A DNA stretch of 64,000 nucleotides, from NCBI RefSeq assembly GCF_000208865.1, contig NC_018387.1, positions 310,001 to 374,000 on the forward strand, in the 5' to 3' direction. Position 1 is the first letter of the stretch. Every line of letters starts with the position of its first letter. The notes beneath the pieces are model-generated. The model did no database searches and had not been told where the DNA came from. It saw nothing but the letters and a program-made list of their open reading frames with translations. This document shows positions 34,569 to 46,732 of this stretch, piece by piece. A program made the position numbers and the translations under genes. The DNA comes from Neospora caninum Liverpool. Its lineage: Eukaryota; Apicomplexa; Conoidasida; Eucoccidiorida; Sarcocystidae.

Positions 34569-37500
34569 ATGAGTTGCAGTGTGCAAGTCGCTGTGCGGGT
34601 TCGCCCGTTTAACGCCAGGGAGCGGAAGTTGAACGCGTTTTGCTGCATCAGCATGAATGGACGCCAGACAGTGATAACCAACTTATCGAAGAAGAATGAC
34701 GAGAAAAAGTTCACTTTCGACTATTCCTACTGGTCACATGACGGCTACCACGAGGAGCCGTCCGGCTACCTCTCTCCTGCTCCAGGAAGCCCCTACGCTG
34801 ATCAGACGCGTGTCTTTTCTGATGTCGGCCAAGGGGTTATAGACAGCGCGTGGGAAGGCTACCACGCGTGTTTGTTCGCCTATGGTCAGACAGGAAGTGG
34901 AAAAAGCTATTCGATGGTTGGCTACGGAGAAAACAAGGGGATCATCCCCATTGCTTGCGAGGAGATTTTCAGACGCATCGGTCAAAACAAAGACCCCACT
35001 AAGTCATTCGAGGTCTCTTGCAGTATGCTTGAGGTGTACAATGAACACGTGCACGACCTTCTCATCAAACCCTCAACGCGGCCACAAGGAGGACTGGAGA
35101 TAAGGTACACAGTAGTGCCTTTTTCGCATGTAAATACAGGGCGTAGAGATCCTCGATAGTCAAGGCAGTCCTGGTCTGCTGTGAACAGTGTCTTCGCGCT
35201 CCAGCGAAACTCAAAAAAAAAGACACAGCTTCGGCTCCATTTACCTAGGAAGAAAGAAGTTGACACGCCAAGACAAGGCAGAAACACATGGACATAAACA
35301 CCGTGTCTGTTTACGCGGCTGAGCGGCTGTGTTGATTTAAACGGATCGTGGTTTCCATAGCGTTGGATCTGCAGAATTAAGGGAGGCATGGGAAGCAACG
35401 AACCAAGCTGTGCTTTCGAATTTGTCGAGACGCGCCTTTTTGGAGCGTCAGAGGCCACGACATAGTATACACCTCACAGAAAACCCTCGCAGCTGACTGA
35501 GGCGGCAACTCGCTAGCCTGCAACTCTTACCGCCGAGAGGCGTTTCATCTCTTCCTTGACGAACACCGAAAACCCAAAGGCGATCAATAAAGAGCCAAAG
35601 GATACCCGCCGCTGATTTAGGGTCGAATTGCTGAATGCCGCTGGCAAGCGGGAGTACGACCCTGGGGAGTATGCATTGCAAAGCTATGCACAGGTCTTGA
35701 CCTTTATACATGTAATTCTTTTATATGAAGCCTTTCTACATGTTTCTACCTGTCTTCAGAGAGTCCAAGGTCTTGGGAATCTTTGTGGAAGGCCTTTCGC
35801 GGCGAGCTGTGAATTCCTATGCGGGCATTCAGAAGATCGTTGACGAGGGGACATCCAACCGATCAAGTAGGACCCTCAGCAGCATAATTGTAGAACTCTC
35901 AGCGGCAACGCTCAGTTCCGGAGGTCGTTTTCCATCATTAAACGATCGTACGGAACTCGGGGACGGCTCGCCGTCATCTGCGGGTTCCGTTCAAGGCATA
36001 CCTGTTGCCTGTTTTCTCACGTGGGGTGTAGAAGAGACAAGGACTCTTGATGCAATCGAAAGGAACACCACGGGGTTCTAGACAGCGGAAGAGATGTCGG
36101 GTGCACGCTAAACTCTATGTTCACTTCAAACACGCTGGTGTGACGATACGAGTTTTCTCAGTTTGTAAGAGAGCAACTGGAACTCGTCAGGCCTATTTGA
36201 TCGAGTCATACGCCTTCGCATTCTGCCGCACCGACACTGGAGGAGGGTACCCCCGTGAATCCTGGAACATCTGCTGAGGCCCCTGCCAACAAGAGGCGCA
36301 GATGACGATACGAATAAATTCCAGGAGCGAAAATGCATGGTTTATTTGTCTGTGTCGGCGTTTTCTAAATCTGTGACGAATTTGCGTCTTCTGTGGATTG
36401 CCTGGGCGTGTGCGCAGTTGGAGCCACGCTGATGAACGCAACGAGCAGTCGGGTGAGTTCGGACGCTTGTCAAGTTTTTCAGAAAAAATTGAAGAGAAGT
36501 CAATCACGAAAATGTAACCAAAAGGCACACGAAGGTTGTGCATCTCCAGAGTTTCCTCAGACTGGTCAGCCGACACAACAAGCGCCATCAGGATGGGTTT
36601 TCTTCAGCAGTGTTGCCTCATATCTGCGAGCCCGTTTTTTCCGCGACGAAACGGAAGGAGAAAAAGGAGGGAACAGACGGAGATAGAAACGGGAGACGAA
36701 ACTACCTTCCAGAATCTGTTTCGAGACTCCAGCCTAGAGCCGACTGCCCAGGAGGGGTGGACAGCCGTTCTCCCGCTCCGACTCTCTCTGAAATGCTTCT
36801 GGAAAAGCGAGTTAGAGGTGAAATCAGCAAGACCATCCTGACAAGGAAAAACGATATGCTGAGTTTCCTTACGGAAACGCGTTCTAGAGTTGATTGAAAT
36901 CAGACGTGCCGCGTTGTTTCTTTCTGTAGGAGCATCCTCGGTGGAACACGAAGGAAAGGAACGCTTGCCGAGAGAGACTCCCGAAGGAAAGATTCCACCG
37001 TTCATCGTCACCCATAACACGGGAGACGACACGAACCGTTTCGCGTATGTGCGTTGTTGCTCCTTGTCCCTTTTCGCGTTGTCTCTCAGGCACACACTGT
37101 AGTGTCAATTGAGTTGCAACAAATTACGACGCTGGACGGGAAGCAAGGCCGGAGAACTTCTGTCATCCACCTCGTCGATCTCGCAGGCTCCGAAAAGAAT
37201 GATCAGACACAGGCGTCTGGGGATCGCCTTAAAGAGGGATGTGCAATCAACAAATCGCTCTCGGCGCTTGGGAACGTCATTTCCGCTCTGGCGGATAAAG
37301 CAGCCGGGAAAGACAAAGGCCGAGTCATTCCCTACCGCGATTCGAAGCTTACGAGGCTCCTCCAGAATGCGCTGGGCGGTTCGTGCAGAACAATCATGCT
37401 CTGTGCGCTCTCACCAGCCTCGAACAACTACGACGAGACTCTCAGCACGCTGAGATACGCCGACCGCGCAAAACAAGTCAAGAACTTCGCCGTGGTGAAC

Positions 37501-40382
37501 GAAGACCCGACGCTCCGGCTCATACGCGAACTGCGGGAAGAAAACGAGAAACTCAAGGCACTCCTGGAGGGTAAGTCAACCAGCGTTTGCAGTTGGGAAA
37601 ACGAGAGGCTCACCAGACTGGAGTACAGCGGAGATCGGCTGCTGGGGCTGAGGCCGTGCAGGCGTCAGGCAAACGCTGTGAGAAAAGGTGGTTTTCCGGT
37701 GAACCGAAAACCCGGCTGCGTAATTCCGATGTGGATGCACCAGAAAACCACGATTCCCGAGTGTGTGCATCTCGATAGAGGCCATCTGTCTACTCGCAAA
37801 ACTCTAAGCCTAGATGTACATAGGTGTGTCGCCCATCATGTATCTGTCCTTCGGTATATCGACATCTGTCATGTCGATATCGCGATCTCCGCACGTGCAC
37901 GGCACAACCATATGCACAACTGCTCAAACCGATACACACACTCATACCCACATATATTATATATATATATATTTATATATACTTTGTATACGCGTGTGAA
38001 CAGTTTCAACTGCGCGAAGGAGCATGCATGGGGCACATGGATTATGTAGGTGACCTGCAGATGAGGCGGCACGATCGGACCCGTCTTCGCCAAGCATTCT
38101 GGGGACCTCGGGATTCCTGGGCCTGTCACGGAGGAGTCGTTTCAATCGAACGGGCATTTCACACTTGCCGCTTCTCACTCGCCTTTGTGTTGCGGATGCA
38201 CAGAAGAGCTGGGTTTTGTACTTGCATCGTTGCTGTCCGTGTGAAACCCGTGCGGTGACACCAAACCTAACAGGCAAAAATGCCGCCGACCGTGGTTTGT
38301 CGGAAGCCGAGAGAAAGGCGCTTGAGGAAGAACATCAGAAGGAAATCCGAGCGATGGAAAACGCACTCCACGACATGGAGAAATCATTTCAGCAGAAACT
38401 TGAAGAGTCTCAGAAGCAGGCTGCCGCCCAGACAGCGCAAGGTCCGTTTTGCACGCGCTTGGTCGGGAAATCAAAGGGAGCGGCGTTTCGATCCGTTCCC
38501 GTTACGTTGTCACTCGGGAGGAACTCGCGTGAAGCGTGGACACCAGAGGAATCCCGAAAAAGCGGACGTACCCTAGAGCCCATGGCTGTGCCGAAATCCG
38601 TATCGAATCAGTCGCCTCGGGTTTTCTCTCCCCTAAACTGTACCCGCTTCTACGGCGATCTATCAGCCTTTCTAGCTATATGCTCGACCTACACCCCTTT
38701 CGCTGTCTCTCCGTAAACACACAGACCCACAGCTTCAGTTGTCTCTTCAACTCTCTCTCCACCTCCCTCTCGATTCAGCTGTTTGCGGGGATCTCTGGAG
38801 GCCGCTATTTCGTCTGGCCTTCCGACTCTCTTTTTTTGGTAGCCCCTTCTCTGTGAATTTCTCTCTCCCTTGATTTTGCCATCGCCGTGACGCATTTGGT
38901 CCTTGCAGTTGCCTGCGTGTCAACCCTACCGCGTGACCTCGCGTCTTCCTTCGTCTCCACGCAGTTCATCTCAGATTCTCAAAAAAGCTGTCTCGTGTGT
39001 GGGTGTCTCCGGCACCCAGTCAGAAGAACCGTTTCTAACACCCTTCTTCTTGTCCTACCCCTGCTTCCGTTTTCTGACGTTTTCGCGTATTTCTCTTTCT
39101 TTCTCGCCCGGCCGTCGGCGCCTGCAGGCACTGTCGATCCATCAAGTGTGCCGCACTTGACGGTTTTAAACGAGGATGTTTTGCTGAGTGGTCAGCTGAA
39201 TTTCGCGTTGCCTAGCGCTCCCGGACACCTCTGGATCGGAAAGAAGAAAGGCGACTGGACTCCGGATGTGTCGCTCTCTGGTCTTGGCGTCTTCCCGAAG
39301 CACTGCCGCTGTGCGCTGGATGCGTCCAAACGCGCGGTGTACCTCGAGGTCGTGGAGGGGATCAACTACACGTTCGTCAACGGAGAGAAGATCACCCAGA
39401 AGAAGCCGGTTTCCCTCAGGTCGGGAGACCGCCTGGTGTTGGGACAGGCCTATGCCTTTCTAGTCGTTTTTCCAGCGGAGCAAACGCAACAGAAACTGCT
39501 CGCAGAACACACCTACGACGGCGTGCTGGAGGAAGTGTGTGTCGCACAGGGCGAGGTCAAGCGCGTGAAGCCGAACGAGGTGGAGCTGCAGGAGGAGAAG
39601 GCGAAGGCGGAAGCGTACAAACGCCAGGCGGAAGCGATGCAGCGAGCGCAGAAGGAGTTCGAGGAGAAGATGCGGCGAGCTGCGCAGAAAGCCAGCGCCG
39701 ACGAGCGCCAGAAAGTGGAAGAAGAGTTCCGGAAGAAACACGAGGCTCTCGAGCGCGAGAAAAAGGAGCTCCAGCGGAAAGAAATGAGACGCTGCGCAGC
39801 CGAGACCGACCGGAAGGTCGTGGAAGAGAAACTCGTGGAAGTCTTGCCCCTGATCAAGGAGGCGAACCTGATCGCGGCGGAACTCAAGAAACCGTACGAA
39901 CTGACCCCGTCGTTCGACATGACCTTCACGTCCACAGGTGAAAGAAGATCCAACGTCATCGTCGCAGTGATGTTCGAAGGAAAACCCGTGTACGACTGGG
40001 CCCCCGCAGTCCTCGAAAACCGCCTCTTCCTCATGCGCGAGCTCCTCGACGCGTACACCGACGCAAAAGACAAGGACGGCTTTCTCAAGCGTAGGCGCCT
40101 CCAGAGGCACCGAGGAAACACCAGAAACATCGGCAATGAAAAACGGAGGGGCTCGCCCCACCTGCTCGCCTCCAGGCACAAAAAACCGAGCAACCGGTTT
40201 CTCTCGTACAACACAGATAAATAAAGGAAGAAATGTGTGCACGCAGGCCTAGGTCCATTTGAACATGTATGTCAATCCCACGAGTCTGTAGAGACGCAGC
40301 AGCGTATATGAACAGACGAGCCTCAACATCTTCAGAAAGCATCTATATGTACGTTTATACCTACAGCGGACATACAGCTATA

Positions 40383-40439
<57 letters not shown>

Positions 40440-42242
40440 GTAGGTGTACATGTGCAGATGCATGCCGACACATAGGCCTCCGTGGGGTTGTGCGTTCAGG
40501 TCTTAAGAAAGAAGATGATCCGTTCTGGGACCCTATCGAGAAGGAGAAGTGCATCGGGAAGGCTGTCCTGTTTTTGGAGTCTCTGACCGCCCAGTTGGAG
40601 ACAGAGTCAAATGCTCACATCTTCAACAAGGAAGGCGTCGACGTGGGACAGGTACAGGCTTTCACTTGTGCAGAGAGGCTGGCCGCCCCAAACCGCGGAT
40701 GAAACGCGAAACAGATCGAAAAGACATGGGGCAAGCTACCGTAGGGCCGTTGTAGGTGCATAGGCAGTGCCATACAGCTGAAAAAGAGACACTAAGCTCC
40801 ACGGAGCGACACGGATGTGCAGGGGCTCGCCTCGAGACTTAAGGCATCAAGTCACCTCGCTTGCGTGGGCCAGCGCGTCCTGGAAATGAAACGACGTTTC
40901 CATTCCTTCCCCTTTCGAACAGACCTCACAGCTTGGTGTCTGCAAGTGAAACCGTCTGCATAGAAATCCGCCTCTACAAAAGTGCATGCACGCGACTGCA
41001 TATCTGTATCTCTCTCTATATATACAGGACAGTTCGCGGCGACATTTACATCTGTGTGTCTGGCTCTCTCTTCCTGCATGCACGCACGTCGCTTCTGGTC
41101 CACGGCTGCAGCTTACTGTTTTTGTTCACCTGTACAAGTGTATAAGTCGGGTCTCGAGAACATCGTTGTGTACCATGTAGAGAGACAGACTACGAGGGGA
41201 AGTAAGCGACACAACGCGATTTCGTCTGTGCTTTGCGCTGGAGCAGCTCAAAGTGGCTGTGTTTCCAGTGTCGAGGGACGGGCACGAGTTGGAGGACGAC
41301 GACATCAAGGAGAGTCCAGCAGAACTTCTCGGGACTTCCATGTGTACGGAACGAAAAAACCCTATTCTTTCCAGGCTTTTCACGACAGTGTAGCCTCTCT
41401 CCGAAACACCAAAGGGAAGGGGAACCAGGGAGGAGACATGGAACCTAGTGTTCTGCACGGAAGATGAGAGAGAGGCCGCTCGGGTCTAGGGAAAGGCGCG
41501 ACTGCGCAGGCGCGCAGATTCATCGCACACATTGTCTCTGACGCGTCGCGGGCCTTGTGGAAGCAAAACACTCGAAAGAAGACGCGTCTGAAGTTCCGTA
41601 GCGCTTGCGACAGGCATAGCACAGAACGTGGCCCTTAGATGATTCGAGGCACACTCGCAGCCTCGTGCATCGTAGACTCCACTTCCTTCTGAGGACGTAG
41701 GCCGTGAAGCTGCGGGACGCGACTCTGCATTTTCGGAACTTTTTGCCGTTCCAGGGAGCTCCCGATTCTATCGCGTTTTGGGGTCTGATATTTTCTCGCG
41801 ATCTGCCTCCCTTTTTCCGCCGTGGAGGCCGCGGCATTCACACGCTCGAAGACGAGCTCGAAGTCCGAGAAAACTAAAAGAGAAAGAACTAGCGAAACAA
41901 CACAAATGTTAGAGTTTTCTCACTGCACGCAAAATGAACCTCATCGGGTGTTTCTGCCGCGCATGCACTCCGCGTTCTGCGCTGTCCACAGACTACGAGG
42001 TGAGGATCCTGAGCGCCTCTGGACTTCCAGCAGAATTCGCGAACAACACCTTTGTCCGCTTCAAGCCTTATCTCTCCTCGGGATACATCGAGACGTCGCG
42101 TGTCAACGGCGCAAACACCCATCCAGTCTTTAACTTCAAAAAGATTCTTGAGCAAACCGTCACTCCGGCGTTCATGGAATACCTGGAAAACGAGGTTCTG
42201 ATCTTCGAGGTCTACGGCGAGGATTCGAGAGCCACAAAGTAG
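34569..42242 (+). CDS. Kinesin-3 family motor with FHA domain
   Basis: Nine exons: 34569-35104, 35760-35866, 36418-36452, 37090-37570, 38274-38441, 39128-40090, 40500-40651, 41247-41343 and 41992-42242. Phases all fit, giving 929 residues. It is an ATP-driven, presumably plus-end microtubule motor. Motor residues about 5-375: GQTGSGKS P-loop (106-113), switch I NATSSRAH (221-228), switch II DLAGSE (256-261), and the [16 protein letters not shown] and [13 protein letters not shown] signatures. A coiled coil (387-442) is followed by an FHA domain (about 470-555: [27 protein letters not shown]), a second long coiled coil (about 580-690), the kinesin-3 DPFWDP motif with VGQ (about 765-815) and a beta-rich segment starting [12 protein letters not shown]. 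This order is the KIF1/Unc-104 layout. At 929 residues it is short for the family, and no PH domain is seen. The stop TAG (42240-42242) lies inside a possible donor, AA|GTAGAAG, so more exons may follow. Confidence 0.9.
37952..37982. repeat. TA-rich microsatellite
   Basis: Imperfect TA repeat in intron 4 of the kinesin gene, interrupted by single T insertions. Confidence 0.9.
40384..40439. repeat. Compound (TC)n(TA)n microsatellite
   Basis: A TC run (40384-40412) passes directly into a TA run (40413-40439) inside intron 6 of the kinesin gene. Confidence 0.95.
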
Positions 42243-43682
42243 AAGAGTCGTGGAGCAAAGTTTCAAACTTTGAAGAATCTGAAACTGATAAAGTTGCACA
42301 GTGATGCCTAAGAACTCTAAAGGCAGCTGTCGCGTGTGTGCTTTTGGTACTACCGAATACCCGAGACAGGTTTCGCCAGTGTCTCTCCCCGGGTATTTCT
42401 TCCTCGCATTCTTTCGCCCGCTTTGGGTTTTCTCTGTCCTCGTGAGTGCTCCACGCTTGCTGTTCCGCTTGTTCACGAACGCTCGCGACTGCCGACGGTC
42501 GAAATGCACGAAACCCCGGAATGGAAAGTGTTATCTCCCTCCCGTCCCGAGGAGATGTGGCGACTCGCCGAGAGATGTAGCCTCGAAGCGTGCAGGCGCC
42601 GCTTTCCGTCCCCTTTCAAAGTCGCTCCTTCGACTCCACATCGCCGTGGAAATCTAGAAATCTTCTCGGAGCTGCAGAGTTTGTTACTTCAAACGCACAC
42701 CCTCCATCGTCTCAAAACTGTGGCTCACGGACCATTCGACTCCGCGAAAACAGACGGGCTCCCCGGAGACACCAGAGAAGGGAAAAATTTACCTCTGAAG
42801 GAAACAGAGCGATTCCTCGAGTCTTCCGTTTCGCTAGACGCATGCACGCATGTGCGCTCGACTTTTTTGCTGTGTTCGCAAACTTTCGCAGCTCTCAAGG
42901 AACGCAAATCGATCCCAATCGAAATACGCAAATTCACGTGTACGTTTCTCCATGTTTGCATGCATGTGTTTCTGCGTGTAGAACGTTGTCGATTTGCTCG
43001 GGATGAATTCTCTGGTAGCCGACTGTTTGTCGTAGTTGAAACGCGTTTGCCCGCGTTTTTTTCAAAGGTGCATGCGCATATGCACGCGCGAAATTAGATA
43101 TCACTGGCCTGTCATTGCTGTCACGTGTTCTTCGTTCCCAAGAGCAAAACCGCTTCCTTGCAGCCTCTTCTGTCCTTCGTCTTTCCGTTTCTGCTTTCTG
43201 CTCCCCAGAATATTTTCCTTTTTCGGCGGGTCAGACGAAAAGGAGCGGCAAAAACGGCTCGGCAGAGAGCGAAGCACAGAGCTGCGCGTGTGCGTGTGCG
43301 TGTTGGAAACCACGCACGACTCGATTCTTGCCGTCTATCCCTCCACAGATCTGCGCTAACAGCCTCTGTCTTTTCGAATTGTATCTTTCCTTCATGCTTT
43401 CACCAGTTCGCGAGCTGTTGCGTGCACATTCGTGTGACTCGTTTTGCACCCTTGCCTTTCATGGCGAGAGTCGTAGGGCAGCGGGGACGGCACCGGGCGC
43501 GCGCCGTCGCGAGCAGGTCGGCGACCCCCTGGTGCGTCTCGCCTTTTCCCTCCCTCGGAAAGGGCGACCTCCAGTTTCCATCTTGAGTGAAATCGTCCCT
43601 CCCTTCTTCGTTCTCGCATGCGCCCAAAGCTTTTTAAAGTCCGCTTTCAGAGACACTTCACCGCATTCACTCGCACGCCACC
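42243..43682. other. Intergenic between kinesin and SDHAF2-like genes
   Basis: 1.4 kb between two plus-strand genes. It should hold the kinesin 3' UTR (or further exons if the 42238 donor is used) and the next gene's leader. The frame from 43115 is open on the plus strand but overlaps the SDHAF2-like gene in another frame and shows no domain. Confidence 0.5.
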
Positions 43683-46217
43683 ATGAGAGCCCGGTTTTCT
43701 CTCTCTTCTCCCTCGTGCTCGGCAGTCGCGTCTTCCTCTCCACCTCCGCGCGTCCCAGCCCCGCGTCCATCGTCTTCCAGGCGGCTTTCCGGCAGGTCCG
43801 CTCGACTCTCCTCACCCGTTTCTGCTTCTCCTTCTCCGTGTTCCACGACTTGTCCTGCTTCTTTGACATCGCCGCCTTGTCCTTCCCTTTCCTGGGTTTC
43901 GTCCTTGGTGTCTCTTCAGGGGGCCTCCTTTTCGCTTTCGTGTCCTCGTCACTCCTGTCCCTGTCTGCCTCTCTGGTCGACTCCTGGCTTTCCCTTCTAC
44001 CACGGCGGTGCGCCTTCTCCGTCTCCCTCCCCGCCATTCTCTCCGTTCTCATCGTTTCGGAGCTTCCCTTGGCCTGCCGCCTCGAATCCTTCTTCAGGCT
44101 CGGTTTACGGCCCGTCTCCTTCGCCTCTTTCTTTTCCGCCTCTCTCTTCTTCTTCTCCAGCGCCTTCTTTGTCCCACTCGAAGAGCGCAGAGAAATGCGA
44201 CTCACCTCCCGTGCAGACTTGGGGCAGTTGCGCTTCGGTCCCGCGCACAAGCTGCCATGGATCGCCACCGGCCAAGTTCGGAGATTCGCGCGGACGTCAC
44301 GCGCGTGAGGCTCCGTCTTCTCGCAGCGAAAACCCGGAAGTTTGGCTCAAAACGGCTGTCGAGCAGAGCTGCGGTGGACGTACAGCTGAAGAGTCTCCCT
44401 TCCACGGTAAGCGGCTCACGCCTCGCGACGTTCTTGCACAAGTGTCTAGACGAACTTGCGACGCACACGCTGCTTCGCTTTCCCAAAGGGGAACTGACGC
44501 CGCGGCCGCTCGTCAGACTCACCTCCCGGCTGCGGTGTCTTCGCTTGTCACCTGTCTTTCTTTCCGCGGCTTCGCCTTTTCGTCTCACAAAAGTTTGAGA
44601 GGGAGATATGCAGAAAGGCCGAGTACTTTGGCAGGCGCAGAAGGGGAAAGGCGGTCGAAAGCGGCTGCAGGCACTGCGAGGCGGGGTGTACGTACAGCCG
44701 AGGGGGAGAATCACGAGGGCGGTCAGAAAGCACAGAGCGCCGGGGAACAGAGGGTGCGTGCCTCCGAGAACCCGGTTATCTCGGAAGAAGCGACACGAGA
44801 TGTTTCCAGGCAAGACGAGGGACGAGACAGACTGTCTGACCCGTCGTCGCAGCTGGTACACGACCACTTGAGCGGCGGGGGACTCTCGCCCTGGCGCGGG
44901 GAGACATCCTCAGGTGTATGTACACTTCAGCGAACTGAGGAGTCCCCCCAGAAAATGCGGCGATTTTCTCTCAGAAAACACCGAGGCCGGGCGCTCCTGT
45001 CTGCGTGGAAGAGTCTGCATTCCGCTCTGCGCATTCGAGACCGGGCGGCAAGCGACACACAAGATCTTTGCTCCTCGTCTTCCTCCTCAGATGATTTTTC
45101 CCCTGAGGACAACACCACGGAGCAGGCGCCCGCTGTGCTTCGACGCGCAGTGCCGCCGCTTCCGCTGCATGCAAAGAACATGCGGAAATACCCGCCCGCG
45201 AGCTTTTCTGAAGGCCAAGAGCCGAACGGAGACTCAGAGAGGCCGAGGCAGGTCCAGGGACTCCTGTCTCCGACACCTGGGAATATGACTCTTGTTCGCC
45301 TGCAATGCGCAGAAGCAAAGTTGTTGCGGAAGAGCCAAGAGGCGCTGGCACGGCTTCTGAGACGAAGCCAGGGAAGGAGAGAACTCGACGAGCGAGCGGC
45401 CGGGGAGACGGAGCACCAGAGGGAGAAAATGAGGGGAAAGAAGGCAAAGGCTAGAAGCGAGGAGATAAGTCGTGAAGATGGGGGCGTGGAGTCTGAGCTG
45501 GAGGCGAAGAGCGAGAGGGAGGCTCGAGTCGCCGACACAAACGGGAGCGTCCAGGCGGCCCTTCCGACAAGGAAGAGCGACGAAGGGCGCTTAGAAGCAG
45601 TGCATTGGACCAGAGGCGAGGAGGAGTCACGTGTACGTACAGAGGAGCTTCGCAGCTATCTGCGCTATGCCATCTGCACGTTTCACCACCTCGAGTTGGA
45701 GACGCTGTTTTCTCTCTTTTGTCAGAAACACATCGACTCCTTCTCAGCGCACCAGCTGCAGGAGCTGCATGCTCTCCTGTTTTTTTCTCCCGCTGAGGAG
45801 TCGAGAGACCGAGGAGAGAACGGGGCAGCGCAGAGTCCCTTCTCGGACGGTGCAGAGCCCCAGCCGCATGCAACCGACACAGAACAAACGGCAGCCTGCG
45901 AGGGGAAAGAAGACGCGCCAAACGATCTACAAGAGCCAGCAGACGAGACGTCTGAAGACACGGAAGAGACGCTTGAAGAGAAGAACGAGAGGAAGAGGCG
46001 AGAGCGCAAGGCGGAGAAGAAAGCCAGCCGAAATGCTTTCCTCTGTTCTCTCCTCAACGGCACGGCCAGAGCGGTCCCTCCGGCTCTTCGAGACAACCAA
46101 GTTTTGGCGCTTCTGCTCCACTACCTCCACACTGAGCACCCGCTTTTGCCTCAGATGAATCGCCTTCCGTCAAACATCGAAAAAGGAATCTCCCAGCCCG
46201 CACCGCAACTTTGGTGA
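43683..46217 (+). CDS. SDHAF2/SdhE-like domain protein, 844 residues
   Basis: A single-exon frame with an ideal start context (GCCACCATGAG). The C-terminus carries a split SDHAF2/SdhE domain, the small factor that promotes covalent FAD attachment to succinate dehydrogenase. Part 1, residues about 657-703, has LRYA..FHHLELETLFSLF then HIDSFSAHQLQELHALL, aligning with the family pattern LLY..RKRGMLELD..L..F..EH.D.....L....LL. Part 2, residues about 784-822, has FLCSLLNGTARAVPPALRDN then QVLALLLHYL, aligning with the WxTG..P.PP....NPV..LLR block. The two parts are separated by about 80 acidic residues. The RGxxE flavinylation motif is not conserved (FHHLE instead). The other ~650 residues are Ser/Arg/Pro/Glu-rich; the Arg/Ser-rich N-terminus could be a mitochondrial presequence. 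Typical family members are 100-170 residues. Fold call is inferred from alignment by eye; flavinylation activity is uncertain. Confidence 0.7.
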   Translation: MRARFSLSSPSCSAVASSSPPPRVPAPRPSSSRRLSGRSARLSSPVSASPSPCSTTCPASLTSPPCPSLSWVSSLVSLQGASFSLSCPRHSCPCLPLWSTPGFPFYHGGAPSPSPSPPFSPFSSFRSFPWPAASNPSSGSVYGPSPSPLSFPPLSSSSPAPSLSHSKSAEKCDSPPVQTWGSCASVPRTSCHGSPPAKFGDSRGRHAREAPSSRSENPEVWLKTAVEQSCGGRTAEESPFHGKRLTPRDVLAQVSRRTCDAHAASLSQRGTDAAAARQTHLPAAVSSLVTCLSFRGFAFSSHKSLRGRYAERPSTLAGAEGERRSKAAAGTARRGVRTAEGENHEGGQKAQSAGEQRVRASENPVISEEATRDVSRQDEGRDRLSDPSSQLVHDHLSGGGLSPWRGETSSGVCTLQRTEESPQKMRRFSLRKHRGRALLSAWKSLHSALRIRDRAASDTQDLCSSSSSSDDFSPEDNTTEQAPAVLRRAVPPLPLHAKNMRKYPPASFSEGQEPNGDSERPRQVQGLLSPTPGNMTLVRLQCAEAKLLRKSQEALARLLRRSQGRRELDERAAGETEHQREKMRGKKAKARSEEISREDGGVESELEAKSEREARVADTNGSVQAALPTRKSDEGRLEAVHWTRGEEESRVRTEELRSYLRYAICTFHHLELETLFSLFCQKHIDSFSAHQLQELHALLFFSPAEESRDRGENGAAQSPFSDGAEPQPHATDTEQTAACEGKEDAPNDLQEPADETSEDTEETLEEKNERKRRERKAEKKASRNAFLCSLLNGTARAVPPALRDNQVLALLLHYLHTEHPLLPQMNRLPSNIEKGISQPAPQLW
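44914..44925. repeat. Dispersed palindrome, coding copy GTGTATGTACAC
   Basis: One of several copies inside the SDHAF2-like gene (others at 44686-44697 and 45631-45642, plus a partial one at 44377-44384). The copies encode GVCT, GVRT, RVRT and GRT respectively. Confidence 0.75.
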
Positions 46218-46701
46218 TTCCTCTCAAAGTGTCTGTGTAAATGTAGCTCCGTTTACATTTACATATATAGTTATATTTCTTGATTTTTTATATATGTGTA
46301 TCCACCCATGTTTACTTACATGTGGATATACACAGATGTATCTACACACGAATCCGTGCTTTTGCACAACGATATACATATATACGTATATTTATATACC
46401 GATATGAATATATGAAACTATATGTATTTGTAGGTATAGGAGGGAGCCTGTGTTCTTGTTAAATAAACGGATAGATTTGAAGAACTGAAAGTTTGTCGTG
46501 GAGCGCTGACCTCTTCCCTCCGTCTTGGGTTTGTGGCCGAGCCAGCGCTCTTTTGGAACGATGCTGTTTAAAATAGCCACAGGTCGGTGCTGGCGGTTCC
46601 AGTGTCTTTATCGCCTGGACGAACAAGCGAAACATGTGCACAAATTCACGGCCTGTCCCGCATGCACATCCATAAAAAATTGCCAAAAAATGGAAAAAAA
46701 G

Positions 46702-46728
<27 letters not shown>
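46702..46728. repeat. (TA)n microsatellite
   Basis: Perfect TA run in the convergent intergenic region. Confidence 0.95.

Positions 46729-46732
<4 letters not shown>

Noticed and set aside
43115..44308. 397-codon plus-strand frame overlapping the SDHAF2-like gene
   Set aside because: Runs in a different frame from the longer ORF that carries the conserved C-terminal domain; hydrophobic, low-complexity content and no domain.
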